Source: Alphaproteobacteria bacterium
GTDB lineage: Bacteria; Pseudomonadota; Alphaproteobacteria; Caulobacterales; Aquidulcibacteraceae
NCBI GenBank assembly: GCA_027485915.1
Contig: JAIXQA010000001.1
Span: 62,001-126,000, forward strand
Direction of reading: 5' to 3'
Length of the DNA stretch: 64,000 nt
Under the pieces are notes generated by a model. It made no database searches. It had not been told where the DNA came from and saw only the letters and a list, made by a program, of their open reading frames with translations. Position numbers and translations under genes: made by a program. This document shows, one piece after another, positions 44,944 through 52,913 of the stretch (the stretch's first letter is position 1; every line of letters starts with the position of its first letter).

Positions 44944-45550
44944 CCGGTGTCACCGTATCGACGGCACGCCAGCAATACCAAGCCGTTTGGGTTCGATAGG
45001 GGCGCAAATGGTCAGCCATCGTCTTAAATGCTTTAGGTTTTGGCATTTCAGGCAGGCCGTAAGCGATCATCCAGCCCTTGCGAACACCCAAATCATCCAC
45101 GGGCCACACATCAGGTCGGCCTAAGGTGAACATCAAATACATTTCCACCGTCCATTGACCAACACCGCGCACGGCGGTCAGACGCCTAATAATCTCCTCA
45201 TCCGGCAGATGATCAATCTCTTCGCTATCGGGCACAATGCCATCAAGCCGCTTTTGGGAAAGGTCGCGCAAAGCCGCGAGTTTCTGCCGAGACAGGCCAC
45301 AGGCACGCAATGCCTCGTCGGAATGGCTCAGGAAATCGGCGGGATCTGGTGCCGCCTGCGGATCGCCACACAGGGTTAGCACGCGGCCCAAAATCGTGCC
45401 AGCAGCTTTGCCGGACAATTGTTGATAAACAATGGCACGAAACAGGCTTTGATAAGCGCTTTGACTTTCGCGCGTTGGGATGGGGCAAGGGCCATGGGTT
45501 GCCACTAAGCGTGCCATCACGGGATCTAAGGCTGCCAAAGCTTCGCTCAT
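44936..45550 (-). CDS. DNA-3-methyladenine glycosylase, AlkA-like (HhH-GPD)
   Basis: A 204-residue base-excision glycosylase. The helix-hairpin-helix is LTAVRGVGQWTVEMYLM and the catalytic Asp is in WPVDDLGVRKG. The N-terminal MARLVATHGPCPIPTRES resembles short AlkA/yeast Mag1-type enzymes. It removes alkylated purines from DNA. It overlaps ubiA upstream by four bases and the lipoprotein gene downstream by eight. Confidence 0.92.
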   Translation of the reverse strand: MSEALAALDPVMARLVATHGPCPIPTRESQSAYQSLFRAIVYQQLSGKAAGTILGRVLTLCGDPQAAPDPADFLSHSDEALRACGLSRQKLAALRDLSQKRLDGIVPDSEEIDHLPDEEIIRRLTAVRGVGQWTVEMYLMFTLGRPDVWPVDDLGVRKGWMIAYGLPEMPKPKAFKTMADHLRPYRTQTAWYCWRAVDTVTPDA

Positions 45551-46503
45551 CCAAATCCCCCTACCGACAGCGCCCAGCCAACCAAGGCTTGCACCAACAG
45601 GCCGACCACCAAGATCAAGCCAGCGGTCTTATTTGATTTAAACAAGGCTAATGGATCTTTGGCTAGCCCGTCTGCAGGTATTTGTTTGACTTGGCCCAGA
45701 AGATGCAGACCAAACGCCAAGACACCGCAAAGGCCGACGATCAGGCTGGCGAGAGGTTGATCGCGCAAGAGGCAGGCGCCTGCGGCCAAAAGGGTTGTCG
45801 CCAGATAAAGACCACCAACCCAGCGCTTGGCGTGATCGCCAAACAAACGCGCCGTAGATTTAACTCCTACCAGCGCATCATCTTCGAGGTCTTGCTGGGC
45901 ATAGATGGTGTCATAGCCGATCGTCCACGCAACGCAGGCGGCATAAAGGGCAAGGGCAGAGAGATCGAGGCTGCCCATGACGGCTACATAGCCGACCAGC
46001 ACGCCCCAATTGAAGGTAAGGCCCAGCCAAACTTGCGGCCACCAAGTGATGCGCTTCATGAAAGGATAGGCTGCCACCATTGGGATCGCACACAGCGACA
46101 TGAATTGGGCAGGTGTGGGTAAAGCGAGTAGCACCAAAAGGCCTACAAAGCACTGCGCCAAAGTCCAGATTAGAGCTTGTTTTGCGTTGATCAAGCCCGC
46201 GGGCAGGGGCCTGCCAGCGGTCCGCTCTACTTTGGCGTCTATATCGCGGTCGACAAGGTCATTAAAGCTACAGCCCGCGCCGCGCATGGCAATGGATCCA
46301 ATCACCCACAGCGCCATGAGGAGGGCGTCGAACATCGAAAAGCCAATTCCGGCGCGGCCGAAAAACTGCCCCATGAAGCAAGGCAAGGCCAATAGCCAAA
46401 ATCCAATCGGACGATCAAAGCGGGACAGACGCAAATAAGGCTGCCACGCGCGTGGCGCGCGTTCCACAAAGGTGCGAGGTTGGGCGTCAAGTGGAGTGGT
46501 CAC
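45547..46503 (-). CDS. ubiA: 4-Hydroxybenzoate polyprenyltransferase (UbiA)
   Basis: A 318-residue membrane prenyltransferase of ubiquinone synthesis. Both Asp-rich motifs are present: FNDLVDRDIDAKVERTAGRP and GYDTIYAQQDLEDDALVGVKST. Eight or nine membrane helices are likely. It leads the minus-strand operon with the glycosylase, lipoprotein, NnrU and desaturase genes. UbiD is also in the window, about 8 kb away. Confidence 0.95.
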   Translation of the reverse strand: MTTPLDAQPRTFVERAPRAWQPYLRLSRFDRPIGFWLLALPCFMGQFFGRAGIGFSMFDALLMALWVIGSIAMRGAGCSFNDLVDRDIDAKVERTAGRPLPAGLINAKQALIWTLAQCFVGLLVLLALPTPAQFMSLCAIPMVAAYPFMKRITWWPQVWLGLTFNWGVLVGYVAVMGSLDLSALALYAACVAWTIGYDTIYAQQDLEDDALVGVKSTARLFGDHAKRWVGGLYLATTLLAAGACLLRDQPLASLIVGLCGVLAFGLHLLGQVKQIPADGLAKDPLALFKSNKTAGLILVVGLLVQALVGWALSVGGFG

Positions 46504-46575
46504 GGGGTCAGGTTTAACGAGGTGTTGGCGTCCCGACTAGGCCCTTGCACCGCACTTCCCGCAGGCTGCATCCGA

Positions 46576-47127
46576 TTAAGGCTTCTTATCGCCATGGCCC
46601 ATCGCGCCATGATCCATGGAGCCGTGATCCATTGTCTCCTGAATGCCTGTTACAGGAACTACGTCTCTTACATCAAAGGTGACGACCATTGGACTCTGTT
46701 CTGCGAAAACAAAAGTGACTTTAATCTGATCGCCGCCTTTGAGCTCTTTTGTAGGCTCGAATAGCATGAGATGTTTGCCGCCGGGCGCAAATTTAATCGA
46801 GCTTTTGGCTGGTAGATCAAGCGTATCGAGCTTGACCATTTTCTTCATCCCGCCTTCTGTAACGCTGTCGTGCATTTCAACGCGCTTAAATGCGGGTGAC
46901 GCCACCGCAATGATCTGATCGGTCGTGTTGTAAGAACGTTCATAGCCGAAATATCCTGCAGTTGGACGCCCTGCGATCGGAGTGCGAATGACTGGTTCGA
47001 TGAAAGCGACTGTGCCACCTTCTTCGATATCAACCTTTGCTTTGAAATCGCAGCCCGAAACCAGACTGGCGGTGATTACAAGGCCCAACATCATAGCTGA
47101 ACGTAAAGGCTGAAATGTAACTTTCAT
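46576..47127 (-). CDS. PCu(A)C-family copper chaperone with Met/His tail
   Basis: A 183-residue periplasmic lipoprotein of the PCu(A)C family. The lipobox is VSGC. The copper-site elements are VEMHDSVTEGGMKKM and FAPGGKHLMLFEP, where His and Met ligands are expected. A C-terminal tail, MDHGSMDHGAMGHGDKKP, adds more Met and His. It should deliver Cu(I) to cytochrome oxidase. I set the start at the ATG giving MKVTFQPLRSAMMLG; the track's longer ORF is not supported. It lies upstream of ubiA on the same strand. Confidence 0.88.
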   Translation of the reverse strand: MKVTFQPLRSAMMLGLVITASLVSGCDFKAKVDIEEGGTVAFIEPVIRTPIAGRPTAGYFGYERSYNTTDQIIAVASPAFKRVEMHDSVTEGGMKKMVKLDTLDLPAKSSIKFAPGGKHLMLFEPTKELKGGDQIKVTFVFAEQSPMVVTFDVRDVVPVTGIQETMDHGSMDHGAMGHGDKKP

Positions 47128-47269
47128 CAACTCACTCCAATTAAACTTATTGCGATGGCCCGCCACGCTGGATTTGTGATGACATAGGACGCTAATAGCG
47201 GAACTTCTACCATGAATGGCACGTCGAAGAACTCTGTCTAGGATAATGCGGACAAGGGAGTATTGGGGA

Positions 47270-47306
47270 TAAAAACAAAAGAGCGGCAAAGCCGAAGCTT
47301 TGCCGC
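47270..47306 (-). terminator. Terminator for the DUF4167 gene
   Basis: On the minus strand a perfect 10-bp stem GCGGCAAAGC / GCTTTGCCGC with loop TTCG (CGAA on the plus strand) is followed by TCTTTTGTTTTT. It lies 30 bases after the DUF4167 stop. Confidence 0.87.
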
Positions 47307-47336
47307 CCAAATCCATTTTAGAAGAAGCCGCTCGAC

Positions 47337-48197
47337 CTAGTCAGCACTCGGTGTTGGAACTGGGGCTGCCAAAAAGGCTGGTAAATCGCCGCCAAAGCCT
47401 GAATCCTCAGCCTTAGCTTCACGCGGAGCGCGTGGAGCGCGGGGGGGACGTGGGCGACGTTCGCGTGCCGGTGCGGTTTCAGACGCGGCAACGATTTCCT
47501 GTGGTTGGCTAAAGCTTGTGGGTTCAGCAAATTCACTCGGCGGTGCGCTCAAAGGACGGTTATAGGTTTCGCTAGAGCCGTTGAAGTTGGGCTCAGCGCC
47601 TTGTTCACCCCGATTATCTTGGCGTGGAGGGCGGGCATTTTCGCTTTGACCTTCTTCCCCGCCGCCATTGGCTTGATAGGGCATCTCATTGCCGAAGCGA
47701 TCTCTGCGACGGCGGCGACGACGACCAAAACGGTCTTCGTCACCTTCGCCGCGGGGTTCGTTGCGACCCTCTCCGCGGTTTTGGTCAAAGCGGTTTTCGC
47801 GAGGTGGGCGATTTGGGTTGAACTCTGGCTGAGGGGCACCTTCGCCGCCTTCAGCGCTCTCGCCCTCTGTGCCTTCCATGCCCTCGTTGGTATCGTCACC
47901 ATCGTCGGCTTCATCATCATAGCCCGCGATCATCATTTCGGTGCGTGGCACAAAGGTTGGCTGCATGGCGCGCAAGACGCGGAAGTAATGTTCCGCATGC
48001 TGCAAATAGTTTTCACCCAAGACCCGGTCGCCAGAGGAATTGGCATCGCGCGCGAGCTGTTGGTATTTCTCAAACACCGTTTGGGCCGAACCCCGGACTT
48101 TAATATCGGGTCCGTTCGACTCATAGGCGCGATTTGGATTATTATTTTGTGGTTTTTGGCCTGGATTACGTCCCCGACCGCGTTGCCGCTTCATCAT
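47337..48197 (-). CDS. DUF4167 protein
   Basis: A 286-residue protein typical of alphaproteobacteria. The conserved N-terminal domain (about residues 1-80) holds basic RQRGRGRNPGQ, YESNGPDIKVRGSAQ and GDRVLGENYLQHAEHYFRVL. The rest is low-complexity and Arg/Gly/Glu-rich (RFGRRRRRRRDRFGNE), consistent with RNA binding. The function is not established. The start is the Met-Met pair at 48197/48194. In many relatives it is next to prmC; here a TonB receptor gene intervenes. Confidence 0.9.
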   Translation of the reverse strand: MMKRQRGRGRNPGQKPQNNNPNRAYESNGPDIKVRGSAQTVFEKYQQLARDANSSGDRVLGENYLQHAEHYFRVLRAMQPTFVPRTEMMIAGYDDEADDGDDTNEGMEGTEGESAEGGEGAPQPEFNPNRPPRENRFDQNRGEGRNEPRGEGDEDRFGRRRRRRRDRFGNEMPYQANGGGEEGQSENARPPRQDNRGEQGAEPNFNGSSETYNRPLSAPPSEFAEPTSFSQPQEIVAASETAPARERRPRPPRAPRAPREAKAEDSGFGGDLPAFLAAPVPTPSAD

Positions 48198-48748
48198 GCA
48201 AGCCCTGTTTGTTTCCTGGCTGTGTTTTGGCCAATTAAAGCCATGAGCAAGCCTGCAAGCCGGCTTCATGGTTTTTGCGTGACTGCTTCAAAAAAGACGT
48301 CTGACACGCAAAGATTTAAAAAAGAGAGCGTGGTTTTCGTGCAATTGATCCGTGACCTTGCACAACCGGCTCCAAAAACAGCTATCGCTAACACTTAATC
48401 CGGAAATGGATTTCAACGTCTAGCGGACAGACTGTATCCACACGATCATTTCCCTGATTCCACAAGCCTGAATTTGCATGTCACTTAAATCGAGACCGAC
48501 GGCCAAGATCAGAGCGAAAGCGGATTTAAGGAGTGGGCTAGAGTTGATGGTGTGTCGTTTCCATATGCAGGCCCCCCTTTGGGCTGCATCACGGACGAAT
48601 AATCTCTTAGCTTGATTAGCTTCAGTTGAAAAGGCCTAATTCTGTTGATCAAAACTAGCGCAATTCGGCATTGTTGAACCCGAGTGAAGAAAGCAAACGG
48701 CCCGATCTAGAAAAGATCGGGCCGCAGCAAGCGCGTTAGCTTTTGACC
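48198..48748. other. Non-coding gap between DUF4167 and the TonB receptor gene
   Basis: About 550 bases separate the two minus-strand genes. The part next to the receptor holds its terminator (48687-48724). The rest should carry the promoter for DUF4167. I see no credible ORF with a ribosome site here; a 297-codon plus-strand ORF runs into it from DUF4167 but is a shadow. No tRNA-like structure was recognised. Confidence 0.6.
48687..48724 (-). terminator. Terminator for the TonB-dependent receptor gene
   Basis: A perfect 11-bp stem CGGCCCGATCT / AGATCGGGCCG with a five-base loop is found 25 bases after the receptor stop. On the minus strand it is followed by TTTGCTTTCTTC. Confidence 0.87.
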
Positions 48749-51727
48749 CTATTTAGGACCACCAAAGGCCTTCTTCAGCCCGATCTTATAAGTGCGACCC
48801 AATGGGTTGCCAGTGAATGGGTCGTAATTGAGTTCCAATCGAGCAAAGCTTGGATCCTTGTCGAGGAGGTTCTCAATGCTGAATGTGAACGTCAGATCAT
48901 TATCCATCGCCCAACGGTAGTTCAGGTCAAACGACTGCCAAGCCTCAATGGTTTTGCCCGTTGTGATCTGAGCCGTCGCACCTGCAACTGTGCTATAGTT
49001 CAAACTAGGTGCAAACGGGGCCGTACGTTGGTCTTCATACTCGTCGATGAAATTCATCGCGAGGCGCAGAGAATGACCACCAGTTTCATAGAGGCCATAG
49101 AGTGTGCCCTTATACTGCGGCAGAGGATAGGCGGTTGTTTGGAAGTTCAGCTTGCCCAAGGCATCCAATGCTGGTGCAACCGGGACACCGCCAATCGAGA
49201 GTGGGTCAACATCATAGCTCATGGTATAGGTGGCATCCAAACCGATCTTTAGATCGCCGCCCATAATTTCTTCGAAGGTGTAGTCAACGCTGATGTCCAC
49301 CCCGTCGGTCAAAACGGCAGAGCCATTGATCACCGTAGTTTTGAGGCGCGAGATGTTGGCCGAGTTACAGATGCCGCCGCTGAAGGTGAACTTTGCTTGG
49401 ATGGCGGCAAAGGTTGGGTTGCCGCAATTACCGGGCCCCGTGGTTGGGAATAAGGTCGAGACAAGGCCCGCAATCGGCTCGCTCACGATTGGGTTGTCAA
49501 AGTCAAAGCGCCAATAATCGATTGAGGCTTTGAAATTGCCGGTGTCCAACAATCCACCGAAATTATAGGTGGTTGCGGTTTCTGGGTCCAAATTCGGGTT
49601 ACCGAAGATATCGACCGCACGGAAAGTGCCCAAAATACTCTGTAAGGTTGTCACAGAGGTTGGCTGGATGTTGGACACCGATGGAGCCCGGAATGTGGTG
49701 CTGGTGGATCCACGCACGGCGAACGCATCGGTGACTTGCCATTTTGCCGAGAATTTCGGGTTAAAGGTTGAACCGACTTCCCCACCAAAATCCTCATACC
49801 GACCCGCAATTTGGGCTTCAAATGTGCTGGTAATCGGCAGACGGAGTTCGAAAAAAGCCGCATTAACGTCTGCACTGACATTGGCAGGGAATGAGCCGGA
49901 CAAGAATACCGTTGGGCCTGTGACGGCGGGGCAGGTATCATTGTTGAAGTCTGGTGACGAGACGCAAGGCTGTTGGGTCAGATCCGAGAACTTCGAGAAT
50001 TCAGAGCGGAAAGAATTCTTCCGATATTGATAGCCAAGCGCCCAACCAATTGGGCCGTCGCCCAGCTTGAAATTGGTTTCGCCATTAAAGACGGCATCAA
50101 AAACGACCAAACTGGAAGTCTGCTTGGTGCGTACTTCTGGATAGAACCAGTCAACCAAGGCCGCATTTGCTGCCCCTAAAGCAGGGTTATACTGCGGGTT
50201 GGCGACGCCAGTAATGGAATTGCCGGGAATGGCAGTGCCAAACGGGCTGAACCACTGACATCCATTGGTCCCCGGCGTGTTCGCGGCCACATTACAATTG
50301 GGTCCACCGAGGCCGCGTAGGGCGAGTTGGAAGCGGTTGACTAAGACGTCATAGCCCGTACGGATACCGGTATCATCCATGGCCGCAAGATTGACGTCGT
50401 AATTGACCGAATTGGACAGCTTGCCCTTCAAGCCAACAGAAACGCGCACCGCTTCAAAGCTACGCTCACCTTGTGAGCCACCACGTGGGTCGTCTGAGGT
50501 GAATTTTGGATTGCCGCCATAGCTGAAGGGGCGATAGGCCAGCATGTTCACGCCAATTGTGCTGGCAGGAAACAGGCCTGGGTTTCTGGCCAAGAGGTCA
50601 ATATAGCCTGGGTTTGTGGCGGGCACGAAGAAGCGTCCGGTAAGACCAGATAATGTTGGCAAGGCCTGCGCGGATGGCGCTTGCAAGAAGGCGTAGCTGG
50701 GCGACGTCTTCCATTCAGGCGTATTGGTATTGGAGATTAAAAGCTCTGCGTGCAAAGTGTGGTCTTCATTAATGTCCACATCTGCGCTTGCAAACAATTG
50801 CGACCGCTCTTCCTTTTCAACAATATTGTCATAGGGTGTGAAGTGGAAGAAGCAGACAGGCGTGGTGCCACTGAAGCCTGCAAAGCCACCAAGACCCGTG
50901 CAATTTGGCTCGCGCGTGGGCAAGGAAATCGGACCACCCGTGGGGCCGATGGCGATATAGGTGCCGGGGTTGCCGGCAGCTGACCAGCCGCCCTCAGGGT
51001 TGGACAAATAGTCTCGATTAGCCCAATCACGCTCGATCAGAGGCAATTCGCTCTTCATCTGCACGCCAAGGGAAACAAACAGTTTCGCCCGATCCGTCTG
51101 ATGGCCCCAGGAAGCGGCTAGCGTATAATTGCCGTCTGAGCCATCAATCGCCTTATAGTCGCCACCGACTTCAAAGCCTTCGAGATTGGTGCGGGTGATG
51201 AAGTTCACTACCCCAGCCACCGCATCAGAACCGTAAGTCGCGGCAGCGCCGTCTTTGAGCACTTCAACCCGGCCAATAGCAGCCGATGGGATCAAATTGG
51301 TGTCGACCACCGTGCCGACGAGGCCAAATGGGTTATAGGCCATGCGGCGACCGTTCAACAGGACCAGTGTCCGTTCTGGACCAATGCCTCGTAAGTTGAC
51401 GGAGCCTGCACCTTCATTGCCTTGCGCGCGGGCATCAAACTGGTTCGTGTCGCCCTGTACCCCGCTCGAGACGTTGAGAAGCTTAATCAACTCAACCGTG
51501 CTGGGGGTGCCCGCTTTTTCCAGATCAGCCGAGCTGATCACATTCACGGGCAATGAAGCGCTTTCTGAAGTCCCCCGAATGAAGGAACCGGTTACCACAA
51601 TAACTTCGACTTCTTTCTTTGGTGCTTCGTCTGTTGTGGTGGATTGTGCGAATGCCTGTGTCGCGCCTGTCGTCATGATAACAGCCAACAGGGCACTTGC
51701 CCCGTTGAGCAATGCTTTTCTAGCCAT
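48749..51727 (-). CDS. TonB-dependent outer membrane receptor
   Basis: A 992-residue outer membrane protein. The signal peptide is residues 1-28 (ending TQAFAQ). A TonB-box-like EVEVIVVTGSF follows. The plug domain (about 45-170) has SSADLEKAGTPSTVELIKLL, SVNLRGIGPERTLVLLNGRRM and VEVLKDGAAATYGSDAVAGVVNFITR. The beta-barrel fills the rest and ends with LGRTYKIGLKKAFGGPK. The plug type is common for large oligosaccharide or peptide receptors in Caulobacterales-like bacteria; the ligand is unknown. It is flanked by its own terminator and a 150-base promoter gap. Confidence 0.95.
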   Translation of the reverse strand: MARKALLNGASALLAVIMTTGATQAFAQSTTTDEAPKKEVEVIVVTGSFIRGTSESASLPVNVISSADLEKAGTPSTVELIKLLNVSSGVQGDTNQFDARAQGNEGAGSVNLRGIGPERTLVLLNGRRMAYNPFGLVGTVVDTNLIPSAAIGRVEVLKDGAAATYGSDAVAGVVNFITRTNLEGFEVGGDYKAIDGSDGNYTLAASWGHQTDRAKLFVSLGVQMKSELPLIERDWANRDYLSNPEGGWSAAGNPGTYIAIGPTGGPISLPTREPNCTGLGGFAGFSGTTPVCFFHFTPYDNIVEKEERSQLFASADVDINEDHTLHAELLISNTNTPEWKTSPSYAFLQAPSAQALPTLSGLTGRFFVPATNPGYIDLLARNPGLFPASTIGVNMLAYRPFSYGGNPKFTSDDPRGGSQGERSFEAVRVSVGLKGKLSNSVNYDVNLAAMDDTGIRTGYDVLVNRFQLALRGLGGPNCNVAANTPGTNGCQWFSPFGTAIPGNSITGVANPQYNPALGAANAALVDWFYPEVRTKQTSSLVVFDAVFNGETNFKLGDGPIGWALGYQYRKNSFRSEFSKFSDLTQQPCVSSPDFNNDTCPAVTGPTVFLSGSFPANVSADVNAAFFELRLPITSTFEAQIAGRYEDFGGEVGSTFNPKFSAKWQVTDAFAVRGSTSTTFRAPSVSNIQPTSVTTLQSILGTFRAVDIFGNPNLDPETATTYNFGGLLDTGNFKASIDYWRFDFDNPIVSEPIAGLVSTLFPTTGPGNCGNPTFAAIQAKFTFSGGICNSANISRLKTTVINGSAVLTDGVDISVDYTFEEIMGGDLKIGLDATYTMSYDVDPLSIGGVPVAPALDALGKLNFQTTAYPLPQYKGTLYGLYETGGHSLRLAMNFIDEYEDQRTAPFAPSLNYSTVAGATAQITTGKTIEAWQSFDLNYRWAMDNDLTFTFSIENLLDKDPSFARLELNYDPFTGNPLGRTYKIGLKKAFGGPK

Positions 51728-51874
51728 ATTGTCCTCCCTTGCCCGTGCGGTCCTTTTTTGGGTGGATCCGCTTCGGACAAAGAAAGTGTGCGACTGGAAT
51801 TTCTATCTGTAAAGGAGATTTTTTGACTTCGAATTCTTTGTTTTGCCCAATAGCCGTTAGGGAAAGCTTGGGGC

Positions 51875-52735
51875 TTAGGCAAGCGTTCCAAAAATGACAC
51901 GGTCGATGTCAGATAAGTCCTTGATCACGCGCAAATTAATCAATCCCGGGACAGATTGGGCCAGAGCCATGACGGCCTCGGCCTGATCAATTCCAAACTC
52001 AAAGGCAAACACACCTGAAGGCTTCAGAACCCGCGGCAATGCCGCAAACAAAATGCGGTAGGGGTCAAGCCCATCCTCGCCACCGTCCAATGCCACGCGA
52101 GGATCATGAAGACGTACTTCATCCTGCAGCGAGTCGATTACGTCGGAAGGAATATAGGGTGGGTTAGAGACGACAATATCAAATTGCTCATCCAAACCTT
52201 GATGCCAATCACCCAGTCGCAGCTCTACCCGGTCAGAAAGGCCATGAAGGGCCGCATTCTCAGCGGCGAGCGCCAGCGCTTCTTCGGATCGGTCAATGCC
52301 CACACCAGTCCAGCTTTTGCGTTCGGCCAGGAGGGCCAAAAGGATTGCCCCAGACCCTGTTCCTAAATCCAGTATCCGATTAGGCACATCCACGGCATGC
52401 GCTTTCAGGACCAAGTCGACAATGACCTCAGTTTCAGGCCGAGGCACGAGGCCTCGACGATCGCTGATTAGGTCAAGCGTCCAAAAGCCCTTCTTGCCCA
52501 CAATATGGGCCGCAGGTTCGCGCCGTTCGCGACGTTGTACGAAGGTTTCAAATCGTTTCGCTGCCTCCGGGGTTAAAGGACGTTGCGGATCACCTATCAA
52601 CGTAGCCCGGTCGGTTTCTGCTGCTGCTAAAAGCAAGATACGGGCATCGATAACGGGCGTTTCGATTTGAGCGGCTTCTAGGCGCTTGCGAGCAGCGGTC
52701 CAAGCTTTAACGAGGGTAAGGGGTGCATCGGTCAT
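51875..52735 (-). CDS. prmC: Peptide chain release factor N5-glutamine methyltransferase
   Basis: A 286-residue enzyme that methylates the GGQ glutamine of release factors. The SAM motif is ILDLGTGSGAILLALLAE and the catalytic NPPY is in VVSNPPYIPSD (about residues 191-194). An N-terminal helical domain (residues 1-80) recognises the release factor. The track starts at a TTG; I use the ATG giving MTDAPLTLVKAW. prfA is not adjacent within the window, and the downstream neighbour is a TonB receptor instead of DUF4167. Confidence 0.94.
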   Translation of the reverse strand: MTDAPLTLVKAWTAARKRLEAAQIETPVIDARILLLAAAETDRATLIGDPQRPLTPEAAKRFETFVQRRERREPAAHIVGKKGFWTLDLISDRRGLVPRPETEVIVDLVLKAHAVDVPNRILDLGTGSGAILLALLAERKSWTGVGIDRSEEALALAAENAALHGLSDRVELRLGDWHQGLDEQFDIVVSNPPYIPSDVIDSLQDEVRLHDPRVALDGGEDGLDPYRILFAALPRVLKPSGVFAFEFGIDQAEAVMALAQSVPGLINLRVIKDLSDIDRVIFGTLA

Positions 52736-52913
52736 GGCGAGCAAATAGGAAGTCTGGGCTGTGATGTCATCGTCTTTAGGTAAGTTCGCAACAGTTGAGC
52801 CAAATTCTGCCCGCCCGCTTAAATCTCATTGACGACTTCGTGATCCTGTGAGTAACGTTTCCGTGATTTTTGTAGATTTGGGCCAAAGCCTGCTTTTTTG
52901 TGTGGGGTGGATT

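Noticed and set aside
47505-48398. 297-codon plus-strand ORF overlapping DUF4167
   Set aside because: It is antisense to the low-complexity Arg/Gly/Glu region of DUF4167. The minus-strand frame matches a known family, so this is a shadow.
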